DNA of 16,217 bases from Pseudomonadota bacterium (GTDB lineage: Bacteria > Pseudomonadota > Gammaproteobacteria > Steroidobacterales > Steroidobacteraceae). Of the stretch, positions 7,064-15,699 are shown piece after piece. The stretch's first letter is position 1; every line of letters begins with the position of its first letter. Made by a program: the position numbers and the translations under genes. Below the pieces are notes generated by a model, which worked only from the letters and a program-made list of their open reading frames with translations, made no database searches and had not been told where the DNA came from. The DNA is taken from positions 1-16,217 of the forward strand of contig JAJZLX010000066.1 in the NCBI GenBank assembly GCA_021850555.1. Reading direction: 5' to 3'.

Positions 7064-8212
7064 ATGGCCTCCATTCAGCGCATCGTCTCCCCGCTTACGA
7101 AGCAGGTTTCCTATCGTGCGCAGGTACGAGTAAAGGGCCGCCCGTCGGAGTCCGAGACGTTCCCGAGCCGAAAGGAGGCGCAGGCCTGGGCGGCCTCGAT
7201 CGAGACCGCGATCCGCGAGGGTCGGCACTTCCCGCACGCCGCCGCCAAGCGCACGAGCTTCGATGCGCTCGCCAAGGATTACATCGAGGCCGTGGTCGCC
7301 GAGTTCGACGAGAAGGAGAGGGCGACACGCACCCGGCAGCTTCAATGGTGGGCGAAGCAGTTCTCCGGGCTCGCGCTCGCCGAGATCACCGCTGACGCGG
7401 TGTCTAAGGGCCGCGACGCATGCGCGGCCGAAACCTTCACCCGGGGCAAGCCGCGCAAGGACAAGAAAACCGGCGAGCTGATCGCACCGACGGCATACCG
7501 GCGCAGCGGCGCCACCGTTAACCGCTACATCGGGACACTCTCGCATCTGTTCTCCTTCGCGGTGAAAGAGCGCCGGCTCATGGATCGCAATCCGGTCGGG
7601 GACATCCGCCGCAAGAAGGAGCCGCGGGGTCGCACGCGGTTCCTGTCCGATGAGGAGCGCGCCGCGCTATTGGATGCTTGCGCGAGATCCGAATGGGCGC
7701 CGCTTCACGCCCTGGTCCTGCTTGCCATCACGACCGGGGCGCGTCGGGGCGAACTCCTGTCGCTGAAATGGGCGGACGTGGACCTGAAGACCGGTCGCGC
7801 GACGCTTCACGACACGAAGAACGGCGAGCAGCGCACCCTGCCGCTTGCCGGCAAGGCGCTCGAGGCACTGCGCCAGCTCAAGCTACAGAACTCGGCCCGC
7901 AGTGAGTACCTGTTTCCCTCGCCAGCGGTGGTGCTCGATCCTAAGACGGGCCGACCGCAGCTCGACGCGCCCTATGGGCATTTCGATGCGCACTGGTATG
8001 CCGCGCTCGAGGCGTGCGGCATCCAGGACTTTCGTTTTCACGATTTGCGGCACACGACCGCCTCGATGCTCGCGGCGCAGGGCGTATCGCTCCTCGAGAT
8101 CGCCGACGTGTTGGGACACAAGACGATTGCCATGGTGAAGCGATACAGCCACCTGGTGGTCGACCACAAGGCGAAAGTGATCGAGAAAATGATCACAGCA
8201 AAAGGGCTGTGA
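7064..8212 (+). CDS. Tyrosine-type site-specific integrase
   Basis: This 382-aa phage/island integrase cuts and rejoins DNA through a covalent 3'-phosphotyrosine. The N-terminus (~1-65: SYRAQVRVKGRPSESETFPSRKEA) looks like the AP2-like arm-binding domain. A core-binding SAM-like domain follows (~68-190), then the catalytic domain with Arg227 in TTGARRGEL, a TKNGEQRTLPL lysine segment, HDLRH (326-330), LGHKT with His352, and the nucleophile Tyr361 in KRYSHL. The full R-K-H-R-H-Y set is present, so it should be active. The ATG at 7064 begins a normal arm domain and has GGAAGGG about 10 nt upstream; an ATG at 7019 would add 15 residues with no family support. It lies just after tRNA-Thr on the same strand and marks the island's left end. 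Confidence 0.93.
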   Translation: MASIQRIVSPLTKQVSYRAQVRVKGRPSESETFPSRKEAQAWAASIETAIREGRHFPHAAAKRTSFDALAKDYIEAVVAEFDEKERATRTRQLQWWAKQFSGLALAEITADAVSKGRDACAAETFTRGKPRKDKKTGELIAPTAYRRSGATVNRYIGTLSHLFSFAVKERRLMDRNPVGDIRRKKEPRGRTRFLSDEERAALLDACARSEWAPLHALVLLAITTGARRGELLSLKWADVDLKTGRATLHDTKNGEQRTLPLAGKALEALRQLKLQNSARSEYLFPSPAVVLDPKTGRPQLDAPYGHFDAHWYAALEACGIQDFRFHDLRHTTASMLAAQGVSLLEIADVLGHKTIAMVKRYSHLVVDHKAKVIEKMITAKGL

Positions 8213-8244
8213 TGTCTCGCACCTTCGTCGTGCAGGCGCTTGTC

Positions 8245-8260
8245 GCCCGAAAGGGCTTTT
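8245..8260 (+). terminator. Weak terminator-like hairpin after the integrase
   Basis: GCCC-GAAA-GGGC (8245-8256) is followed by TTTT. The stem is only 4 bp, although the GNRA loop is stabilising. It lies 32 nt after the integrase stop, where a terminator would be expected, but it is short enough to be chance. Confidence 0.3.
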
Positions 8261-8503
8261 CGCTGTTCCCCGGGTTGGTGGGGGTATCGAACGGTCAGGG
8301 CGATGTTCCCGCATTAAAAACCACCCCTGAGCGCTACTCTGAGTTCTGCGCTTCATCGCGGAAGATTAGCTATCTGTCTGATTGTGAAGCATGTTTGTTC
8401 GCCGGACATCCTGCCCAGCTATAGTGGTTCCCCAGCTGAGGCCGATGGCTGCCGGAGCATGCGCAGACTAAAACAAGGCGTTCGTCTTCCATTCTTGTTA
8501 AAC

Positions 8504-8548
8504 GTAGCCTATCGTATGGAACGAATTTAGCCCCATACTAAAGGCTAC
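8504..8548 (+). repeat. Two-block inverted repeat immediately upstream of fic (possible operator)
   Basis: GTAGCCT (8504-8510) pairs with AGGCTAC (8542-8548), and GTATGG (8514-8519) pairs with CCATAC (8533-8538). Each pair of arms is separated by exactly 3 nt, and the centre is 13 nt (8520-8532). The dyad covers 45 nt and ends 7 nt before the fic ATG. Fic proteins of this layout carry a C-terminal winged helix, so an autoregulatory operator is plausible; an RNA hairpin hiding the start is the alternative. Confidence 0.6.
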
Positions 8549-8555
8549 CTTCAGG

Positions 8556-9767
8556 ATGGCGACCGACATCGAATCCGCGAGCAGAGCGGGACGCTACATC
8601 ACCCAGCCCACCGGGTACCGGGCCTTCATGCCGGCGCCGCTGCCGCCGCAGCCTGCAATCGCCTTGGGCGGCGAACTGCAGGGCCTGCTTTCCGCCGCCG
8701 ACCGGTCGCTGGGTCGGCTCGACGGCTCGGTGCTCACCCTGCCGAACCCGGATCTCTTTGTCTTCATGTATGTGCGCAAGGAAGCGGTGCTCTCCAGCCA
8801 GATCGAGGGCACGCAGAGCTCGCTGCAGGATCTCCTCGCCGCCGAGGCGCAGCTCTTCGAACAGACCTTACCGCGCGACGTGGACGAGGTGATCAACTAT
8901 GTGCGCGCAATGAACCATGGCCTGGCGCGACTCGCCGAGCTGCCCGTGTCGGTGCGGTTAATCCGCGAGATCCATGCGCAACTCATGCGCGACGTGCGCG
9001 GCGGCAAGCTGCAGCCGGGGGAATTGCGCACCAGCCAGAACTGGATCGGACCAGCGGGGTGCACTCTCAACACCGCGACCTTCGTGCCACCCCCGCACCC
9101 TGCGGTCCCTGCGGCGCTGGGAGACCTCGAGACGTTCCTGCATGTCCGCGATGAGCTGCCGCCGCTCGTTAAGATTGCGCTCGCGCATGTCCAGTTCGAA
9201 ACCATTCATCCGTTCCTCGACGGCAACGGGCGAATCGGGCGGCTGCTGATCACGTTCCTGCTCACCGAGCGCGGCGTGCTGCACAAGCCGGTGCTGTATT
9301 TGTCGCACTATTTCAAGCAACACCGGCAGACGTACTACGAGCACCTGCAGGCGGTCCGCGACCGGGGCGCCTGGGAATCGTGGCTCGCGTTCTTCCTTCG
9401 GGGCGTGATCGAGGTGGCCGGTGAAGCGGCCGAGACGGCACGGCGGATCCTGCAACTACGAGAGCAGCACCGTGGCGCGATCACGGCACAGCTCGGCCGC
9501 GCCGCCGGTAACGGCCACAAGGTGCTCGAGTCGCTGTTCGACCGCCCGATCGTTGCCGTGAGTGACGTGCAGAAAATGATCGGCACCACCTACGTTGCGG
9601 CTAATAGCCTGGTGTCGCGACTGGTGAAACTGGGCGTACTCAGCGAGATGACCGGCTATGCGCGGAACCGGCGCTTTCGTTACGCGCCCTATATCGCGTT
9701 GTTCAACGACGCCGGGCATGGGGCCCTAGCTGTCGATGCGCCGGCGCAGGCGCCAGAACCCATGTGA
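8556..9767 (+). CDS. Class II Fic family adenylyltransferase-like protein with C-terminal winged helix
   Basis: Fic enzymes transfer AMP (sometimes other phosphate-containing groups) to hydroxyl side chains of target proteins. This 403-aa protein has a Fic N-terminal region and the inhibitory motif S-x-x-x-E-G in LSSQIEGTQ, placed before the Fic core as in class II (intramolecular auto-inhibition). The catalytic loop HPFLDGNGRIGR, near residues 217-228, is an exact match to HPFx(D/E)GNGRxxR. The C-terminal ~90 residues (VAVSDVQKMIGTTYVAANSLVSRLVKLGVL) form a winged helix-turn-helix. No separate antitoxin is needed or seen. It stands alone between a large inverted repeat and the defence operon, with 133 nt to the helicase. 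The start at 8556 is the first ATG; no spaced Shine-Dalgarno is evident. The target protein is unknown. Confidence 0.93.
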   Translation: MATDIESASRAGRYITQPTGYRAFMPAPLPPQPAIALGGELQGLLSAADRSLGRLDGSVLTLPNPDLFVFMYVRKEAVLSSQIEGTQSSLQDLLAAEAQLFEQTLPRDVDEVINYVRAMNHGLARLAELPVSVRLIREIHAQLMRDVRGGKLQPGELRTSQNWIGPAGCTLNTATFVPPPHPAVPAALGDLETFLHVRDELPPLVKIALAHVQFETIHPFLDGNGRIGRLLITFLLTERGVLHKPVLYLSHYFKQHRQTYYEHLQAVRDRGAWESWLAFFLRGVIEVAGEAAETARRILQLREQHRGAITAQLGRAAGNGHKVLESLFDRPIVAVSDVQKMIGTTYVAANSLVSRLVKLGVLSEMTGYARNRRFRYAPYIALFNDAGHGALAVDAPAQAPEPM

Positions 9768-9900
9768 TGCCCAGAACCACCAACAGGAGGTCCAGCAAAA
9801 GCCCCGGCGACGCAACCAGACATACTGGCCGTACATGGTGCCGCGTTCGGGCAACGCAGGACATCGTGAACTTACCCCCACTCCAGGAAATCGCGGCCTC

Positions 9901-12900
9901 ATGAAGCTGATTCGCAACACAGGCAGTGACCGCGTCGCGGACCTGCTCCGGACAATGCTCGTCGACGGCCGGAAACTCGATGTGGTCACGGCGGCCGTTT
10001 CCATCTTCGCACGTGCGCATTTGCTCCCCGAGATCCGCCGCGCTGAGCATTGCCGGGTCGTCCTGCCTGCAGATCTGACGACGCTGTCGCTCCTTGGCTC
10101 GGCCGTGGATCGCTCGATGCGTAATCAGCTGCAATCCCGCTGGCTCGCGGCCGACATGCGCGACTGGTTGAGCGAGAAGGCGGAGGTCCGGTTTGCGGGA
10201 GCTGGCGTGCCTCAGGGAGCAATCGTCCTGCGCGACGAACGCGACCGCCCCGTGCAAGCGTTTGTAGGTTCCCTCGCGCTGACCACAGATGGCCTCGGTC
10301 TAACTCCGGGCAACCCGCTCAGCCTGATCCAGGCGTCCGAGACACCTGAGGAAGCCCTGCTATTGAGTCGGTGGTTCGATACGCAATGGGCGAGCCTGCC
10401 GAACGAGTCCGGCGCCAAGGCCGCGGTCATCGAAGCGCTAAATCAGATCGCGCGCCCTCGCGATCCGCATCTCGTCTACGCACTCATCCTCCACCATCTA
10501 TTCGCAAGTCGCAGCGATGAGCTCGACGAAGAAAAGATCGTGAAGTCCGCCACTGGTATCCGCAATACGGTCGTCTGGAAGAAACTTTACAAATTCCAGC
10601 GCGATGGGGTTGTCGGTGCCATCGACAAACTCAACCGCTTCGGTGGATGCATCATCGCCGACAGCGTGGGCCTCGGAAAGACCTTTGAATCGCTCGCTAT
10701 CATCAAATACCACGAACTGCGCAACGACCGGGTGCTATTACTCTGTCCAAAGCGCCTGCGCGATAACTGGACGCTCTACAAGGCCAATGACCGCCGCAAC
10801 GTCCTGGCAGCCGACCGCTTCAACTATGACGTCCTGAATCACACCGACTTGTCCCGCGACGGCGGCGTCTCGGGAGACATCGATCTCGCCCACGTGAACT
10901 GGGGCAACTACGACCTTGTCGTCATCGACGAGTCGCACAACTTTCGAAACAAGAAGACGCCCCAGGCGGGCGGCGAAACACGATATGACCGGCTGATGCG
11001 AAAGATCATCCGTGAGGGCGTCAAGACACGGGTACTCATGCTGTCGGCCACGCCGGTCAACAATCGCCTGGCGGATCTGCGCAATCAGATCGCCTTCGCG
11101 ACCGAAGGCGACGATACGGCGCTGATCGACTACGGGATCGGCAGCATTGACGCTACCACGAGGCTGGCTCAGAAGCAGTTCAACCGCTGGCTTGATCTCG
11201 ACGAGACTGATCGCTCGCCCTCGCGGCTGATTGAGATGCTGGGCTTCGACTACTTCACTCTCCTCGACCTGCTGACCATCGCCCGCTCTCGCCGCCATAT
11301 CGAGAAATACTACGGCACCGCGGAGACTGGCTGCTTTCCGGAGCGTCTGAAGCCCATCAACATCAAGGCCGACGTCGACCGGGCCGGGGCGTTTCCACCC
11401 ATTGCCGACATCAACCTCGAGATCCGTCGCCTAAACCTCGCCTCGTACGCCCCACTGCGCTACGTGCTCCCGCACAAGCAGGAGGCCTATGATCGCAAAT
11501 ACAGCACGCAGGTGAAGGGCGGTGCCGGCTTCTTCCGTCAGGTGGACCGAGAGGAGAGCCTGATCCATCTGTTGCGTGTCAACGTGCTCAAGCGCATGGA
11601 GAGTGCAGTCCCGTCCTTCGCGCTCACCATACAGCGCCAGCTTCGCGACGTCGAAGCTACGCTTGCGCGCATAGAGGCGCAGGCAGAAGAGTTAGAAGCG
11701 CTAGAGATCGAGAACCTGGACCTCGATGATCCTGCCTTCGAGAGCCTAGTTGTGGGCCGCAAGGTCAAGGTGCTGCTCAGGGATGTGGACCTCGTGCGCT
11801 GGAGGCAGGACCTGATCGAGGATCGCAATCGGCTCGCCACGCTCGTCTCCGCAGCCCAGCAGGTGGATGCGGCTCGCGACGCCAAGCTCATCGCGCTGAG
11901 CGAGGTGATCGCGCACAAATGCCGCCACCCGATCAATCCCGGCAACCGCAAGGTGATCGTCTTTACCGCCTTTGCCGACACGGCACGGTACCTGTACGAG
12001 CAGCTTGCCCCGTGGGCCAAGACCTCCTTGGGTTTGGAATCGGCGCTCGTCACCGGCGCGGGCAGCAATCAGACCACGCTGCCCCGCCTGCGCAGGGACC
12101 TCGCGTCAATCCTCACCGCCTTCGCCCCACGCGCGAAGGAGCGGCCCGAGGACCTTGCCGGAGAGGGCGATCTCGATCTGCTCATCGCCACCGACTGCAT
12201 CTCCGAGGGTCAGAACCTGCAGGACTGCGACTGGCTCATCAACTATGACATCCACTGGAACCCGGTTCGCATTATCCAGCGCTTCGGCCGCATCGACCGC
12301 CTCGGCTCACCCAACGAGCGCATCCAGCTTGTCAATTTCTGGCCCAACATGGAGCTGGAGGAGTACATCAACCTCGAGCAGCGCGTCAGCGGCCGCATGG
12401 TGCTGCTCGACATTTCTGCTACGGGCGAGGAGAACCTGATCGAGCAGCAGTCCGGAAATCCGATGAACGACCTCGAATACCGTCGTAAACAGTTGCTCAA
12501 GCTGCAAGACGCGGTCATAGACCTGGAAGACCTCTCCACCGGCGTTTCCATCGCGGACCTCACTCTTAATGACTTTCGCATCGACCTTGCCGAGTTCCTC
12601 CGCGCGCATCCCGGCGTGCTGGAAAATTTACCCCTCGGCATGATGGCGGTTACCACAACCACTGAAGCGGAGATTCCGCCGGGCATCATCTTTTGCCTCC
12701 GCGCTGAGGGCGCGGCCGCTGTGCGTGCGTTCGAGCCTGGCTACCCGCTCGCGCCATACTATCTCGTGCACGTGGGCGACGACCGTGCCGTGCTGCTGCC
12801 GTTTACGCAGACCAAGCAGATCCTCGATCGGCTCAAGCGCGTGTGCATGGGCCGTGACCTTCCTGACGCCGCGGCTTGCGCGCGCTTCGACAAGGCAACC

Positions 12901-13128
12901 AAGCGGGGTGAAGACATGCGCTACGCTCAGCGCCTGCTGGCTGCGGCGGCCGGGTCGGTGGTGGGCAAGACGGAGGAGCGCGCAGTAGCGAGCCTGTTCA
13001 AGCCGGGCGGCACGCACGCGCTTGCTGGAGAGTTCGCGGGGATCGACGACTTCGAAATAATGGCGTTGCTTGTGATACTTGCAGATGGCGGATCATCCAT
13101 ATCGGAGAGTGGGGGAGAGGAAACGTGA
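9901..13128 (+). CDS. SNF2/DEAD-like helicase with N-terminal degenerate PLD-like domain
   Basis: This ~1075-aa superfamily 2 DNA translocase is of the helicase-related kind found in defence loci. The first ~150 residues resemble a phospholipase-D-like domain: a VGSLALTTDGL strand resembles the GSxNLT of PLD helicases, but the HxK motif ahead of it is QGAI, so it is probably not a nuclease. The ATPase core has Walker A GLGKT (257-261), VVIDESHNF (DESH 343-346), LSATPVNN (382 on), VIVFTAF, TDCISEGQNLQ and QRFGRIDRLG (793-802), so ATP hydrolysis should work. A charged coiled coil (~575-625) separates the two RecA lobes. The ATG at 9901 is chosen because upstream codons (frame open to 9736) encode unlikely Arg-rich sequence; AGGAAA lies 12 nt ahead. 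The stop overlaps the next gene (GTGA). Probably it loads or moves the module's effectors along invading DNA; that role is inferred. Confidence 0.88.
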   Translation: MKLIRNTGSDRVADLLRTMLVDGRKLDVVTAAVSIFARAHLLPEIRRAEHCRVVLPADLTTLSLLGSAVDRSMRNQLQSRWLAADMRDWLSEKAEVRFAGAGVPQGAIVLRDERDRPVQAFVGSLALTTDGLGLTPGNPLSLIQASETPEEALLLSRWFDTQWASLPNESGAKAAVIEALNQIARPRDPHLVYALILHHLFASRSDELDEEKIVKSATGIRNTVVWKKLYKFQRDGVVGAIDKLNRFGGCIIADSVGLGKTFESLAIIKYHELRNDRVLLLCPKRLRDNWTLYKANDRRNVLAADRFNYDVLNHTDLSRDGGVSGDIDLAHVNWGNYDLVVIDESHNFRNKKTPQAGGETRYDRLMRKIIREGVKTRVLMLSATPVNNRLADLRNQIAFATEGDDTALIDYGIGSIDATTRLAQKQFNRWLDLDETDRSPSRLIEMLGFDYFTLLDLLTIARSRRHIEKYYGTAETGCFPERLKPINIKADVDRAGAFPPIADINLEIRRLNLASYAPLRYVLPHKQEAYDRKYSTQVKGGAGFFRQVDREESLIHLLRVNVLKRMESAVPSFALTIQRQLRDVEATLARIEAQAEELEALEIENLDLDDPAFESLVVGRKVKVLLRDVDLVRWRQDLIEDRNRLATLVSAAQQVDAARDAKLIALSEVIAHKCRHPINPGNRKVIVFTAFADTARYLYEQLAPWAKTSLGLESALVTGAGSNQTTLPRLRRDLASILTAFAPRAKERPEDLAGEGDLDLLIATDCISEGQNLQDCDWLINYDIHWNPVRIIQRFGRIDRLGSPNERIQLVNFWPNMELEEYINLEQRVSGRMVLLDISATGEENLIEQQSGNPMNDLEYRRKQLLKLQDAVIDLEDLSTGVSIADLTLNDFRIDLAEFLRAHPGVLENLPLGMMAVTTTTEAEIPPGIIFCLRAEGAAAVRAFEPGYPLAPYYLVHVGDDRAVLLPFTQTKQILDRLKRVCMGRDLPDAAACARFDKATKRGEDMRYAQRLLAAAAGSVVGKTEERAVASLFKPGGTHALAGEFAGIDDFEIMALLVILADGGSSISESGGEET

Positions 13129-14912
13129 GCTTCCGTACCGCGGAACCCGCGCTAAAAGACGTTCTGGACGGCATTGCAGCGGGACAGATTCAACTGCCCG
13201 ACTTCCAGCGCGGTTGGGTCTGGGACGACAACCACATAAGCTCGCTGATCGCAAGCCTCTCGCTGTCGTATCCCATCGGAGCAGTCATGTTCCTGGAGGC
13301 GGGCGGGGTTCCGTTCAAGCCGCGACTATTTGCAGGTGTCCAACTACAGCCGGTCCCTAGTCCGAAAACGCTGGTCCTTGACGGCCAGCAGCGCCTGACC
13401 TCGATGTATCTGGCTCTTCGCAGCGGGCAGCCTGTACCGACGCGCACGGAGAAGGGTGCCGACATACTGCGGGTGTACTTCCTAGACATGGCCAAGTGTC
13501 TGAATCCGGACGCTGATCGCGAAGAGGCCGTTATCTCGGTGCCCGAGACGTTGCAAGTGACGTCAGATTTTGGCCGGAAAGTTGACCTGGACGTAAGTAC
13601 ACCGTTACTGCAGTACGATCAACGGCTGTTCCCAGTCGCGCTGCTGTTCAATATCCAGGAATTCATGACCTGGGAGAGTGGATTTAGTGCTCATTATCAA
13701 TTCGCGCCTGAGGCCATGCAGTTCATGCAGAAGTTCCGCAACGAGATATGGTTGCGGTTCCAGCAGTTCAAGGTGCCAGCCATAGAACTGACCCAGGACA
13801 CGCCTCGAGAGGCCGTGTGCCAGGTGTTCGAGAAGGTCAACACCGGCGGTGTGACCCTCACGGTGTTTGAGCTGATGACCGCTACCTTTGCTGCCGACGA
13901 GTTCAATCTTCGCGAAGACTGGGACGTCCGCCGTGAGCGGCTGACCGCAACGCACGACGTTCTGGAGGCGGTGGACGGCACGAGCTTCCTGACCGCCGTT
14001 ACGCTCCTGGCTAGCTATCGGCGCCACCTGACCTACAAGACAGCGGTGAGCTGTAAGCGCGCCGATGTATTGAAGCTCAGTTTGGGCGACTTCAAGTCTT
14101 TGCAGGCCGAATTGGAGCAGGGGTTCATGCGGGCAGCGGAACTCTTGGCCGAAGAGAAGATTTTTGATGACCGCAGCTTGCCCTATGCCACGCAACTCAT
14201 ACCTTTGGCTGCGATCTGCGCACAGTTGGATGACCGCACCACACTGCACGGGGTTAAGCGGAGCCTGTTGCGGTGGTACTGGAGTGGGGTGCTCGGAGAG
14301 CTGTACGGCGGCGCCAATGAGACGCGCTTTGCCATGGACATGCAGGATGTCGTCGCATGGATAGACGGCGGGATCGAGCCCCGCACCGTGCGCGATGCCA
14401 ATTTTGCCCCTTCTCGCTTGCTCTCTCTTCAGAGTCGCTTGGCGGCTGCGTACAAGGGGCTGGCTGCTCTGTTGATGAAGCACGGCGGACGCGACTTTGT
14501 CAGTGGGACGCCCATCGACATCAATACGTACTTCAATAACGCAATCGATATCCATCACATATTCCCGCGTGCCTGGTGTGAGAAGCAGAAACTCCCGAGA
14601 GAGAAGTGGAACAGCGTGGTGAACAAGGCGCCACTGGCCGCCTCGACCAATCGCTTTATTAGCGGTGATGCACCCAGTGTATACCTGGGGCGAATCCAGA
14701 AGGCCAAGCAGGTGCCTCCGACCGACCTGGACGAGTTCCTCAGCTCTCACCTTATCCCGGTTCCCCCCCTCAGATCCGATGATTTTGACGCCTTCATCCG
14801 CTTACGTGCTGCGTCGTTGCTGACCCTGATAGAGCAGGCTACCGGCAAAGCTGTGTCCGGCCTCGACAGCGAAGACACCATTAAGGCGTTTGGGGGCCCG
14901 TTAGCGCCATGA
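13125..14912 (+). CDS. GmrSD-like fused DUF262-DUF1524 (HNH) restriction protein
   Basis: This 595-aa protein joins a DUF262 NTPase-like half and a DUF1524 HNH-nuclease half, the layout of fused GmrS/GmrD type IV enzymes that cut modified (e.g. glucosyl-hydroxymethylcytosine) phage DNA. The DUF262 part shows IQLPDFQRGWVWDDNHI near the N-terminus, VLDGQQRLTSMY (DGQQR at 86-90) and FEKVNTGGVTLTVFEL. The DUF1524 part has DIHHIFPRAWCEK (His477-His478...Pro481) and downstream NSVVNKAPLAASTNRFI, the expected His/Asn metal-site pattern, so the nuclease looks intact. The GTG start is within the helicase stop (GTGA) and is preceded by GAGAGGA at good spacing. The stop overlaps the DUF4391 start (ATGA). 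Codons are visibly more AT-tolerant than in the core genes. Substrate specificity cannot be read from sequence. Confidence 0.88.
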   Translation: MSFRTAEPALKDVLDGIAAGQIQLPDFQRGWVWDDNHISSLIASLSLSYPIGAVMFLEAGGVPFKPRLFAGVQLQPVPSPKTLVLDGQQRLTSMYLALRSGQPVPTRTEKGADILRVYFLDMAKCLNPDADREEAVISVPETLQVTSDFGRKVDLDVSTPLLQYDQRLFPVALLFNIQEFMTWESGFSAHYQFAPEAMQFMQKFRNEIWLRFQQFKVPAIELTQDTPREAVCQVFEKVNTGGVTLTVFELMTATFAADEFNLREDWDVRRERLTATHDVLEAVDGTSFLTAVTLLASYRRHLTYKTAVSCKRADVLKLSLGDFKSLQAELEQGFMRAAELLAEEKIFDDRSLPYATQLIPLAAICAQLDDRTTLHGVKRSLLRWYWSGVLGELYGGANETRFAMDMQDVVAWIDGGIEPRTVRDANFAPSRLLSLQSRLAAAYKGLAALLMKHGGRDFVSGTPIDINTYFNNAIDIHHIFPRAWCEKQKLPREKWNSVVNKAPLAASTNRFISGDAPSVYLGRIQKAKQVPPTDLDEFLSSHLIPVPPLRSDDFDAFIRLRAASLLTLIEQATGKAVSGLDSEDTIKAFGGPLAP

Positions 14913-15685
14913 CATCACCGCACGGCTTGCTCATTGATGATGTGATAGGTGCACTCGATCTGCCACCCAAAGCACGGGTGGACCGCCGCGTGCCCAAGAC
15001 GTTGCTGGTGGAGCACGGCGCCCCCACGGCCGCGGACAAGCGGCGCATAAACGAAGGCATCGAGGAGGTCCGGTGGGTCGCGACTGTGAAGCCCACCACT
15101 ACAGCCATTCCGCTTTTCACCGATGACCTGCGAGAGTACCTGGAGATCGCGGTGCTGAGAGTGGCGCTGCGGGCCGAGGCCAGGACGGAGCGGCTGTCGG
15201 AGCTGATACACCGTGCGGTGCCCTACCCAGTGTTGCTGCTTGCGGCCGAGGGCACACACGTGACGCTCTCGCTGGCCCACAAGCGTAGATCTCAGGGCGA
15301 GGCGGGGTCCACGGTACTTGATGGCGAACCAGTGGCAGCTTCACTGAGGGAATCGAAACCCGATGGGCCATACGCGTCGTTCCGCGAAGCGATCTCGTTG
15401 GCACGTCAGCCACATGACGATCTGTACCGGCTCTACCAAGGTTGGATGGACACGCTGCTGGCGCTACTGGCCGCGCGGGTAACGGGCCGGTTCGTACTGG
15501 CCAGCTCTCCTGATCAGGCTGCAACGAGGCGAGAGGCGCTGCGGGAGTGCGCGCGGCTCGACACCGAGATCGCCCGCTTGCGGGCAATTGCGGCGAAGGG
15601 AAAGCAGGTGCCGAAGCAGGTAGAAATGAATCTGGAACTAAAGCGTGCGGAGGCTGCTCGGGCAGCCGCGCTCGCAAGACTATGA
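14909..15685 (+). CDS. DUF4391 domain protein of the defence operon
   Basis: This 258-aa protein has the DUF4391 pattern: ARVDRRVPKTLLVEHGAPTA and DKRRINEGIEEVRW, then an IPLFTDDLREYLEIAVLRVALR block and a C-terminal charged, Ala/Arg-rich helix (~205-258) suited to coiled-coil contacts. The biochemical function is not known to me. To my knowledge the family sits next to type III modification methyltransferases and SF2 helicases, as here, so it is probably an accessory or assembly subunit. No signal peptide or membrane segment is present. It begins in an ATGA overlap with the GmrSD-like gene and ends just before mod, so the four genes appear to be one operon. The name is by recall of family motifs, without a profile search. 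Confidence 0.75.
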   Translation: MTSPHGLLIDDVIGALDLPPKARVDRRVPKTLLVEHGAPTAADKRRINEGIEEVRWVATVKPTTTAIPLFTDDLREYLEIAVLRVALRAEARTERLSELIHRAVPYPVLLLAAEGTHVTLSLAHKRRSQGEAGSTVLDGEPVAASLRESKPDGPYASFREAISLARQPHDDLYRLYQGWMDTLLALLAARVTGRFVLASSPDQAATRREALRECARLDTEIARLRAIAAKGKQVPKQVEMNLELKRAEAARAAALARL

Positions 15686-15699
15686 AGAACGAGGACCCG

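Larger units (their letters stand above)
8213..8555. other. Gene-poor stretch between integrase and fic
   Basis: These 343 nt hold no convincing gene. A reading frame starting ATG at 8212 (TGATG overlap with the integrase stop) runs to 8424, but its product resembles nothing I recognise and has no ribosome site. Visible elements are a weak terminator-like hairpin at 8245-8260 and the long interrupted inverted repeat at 8504-8548. The base composition is more AT-rich than the core genes. Confidence 0.6.

Noticed and set aside
8212..8424. Possible small gene overlapping the integrase stop (TGATG)
   Set aside because: No ribosome site, no recognisable family, and the residue composition looks random; the overlap alone is not enough.
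9736..9900. Upstream extension of the helicase gene
   Set aside because: The translation is Arg/Gln/Pro-rich, overlaps the fic 3' end, and lacks similarity to helicase N-termini; the ATG at 9901 starts a sensible fold.
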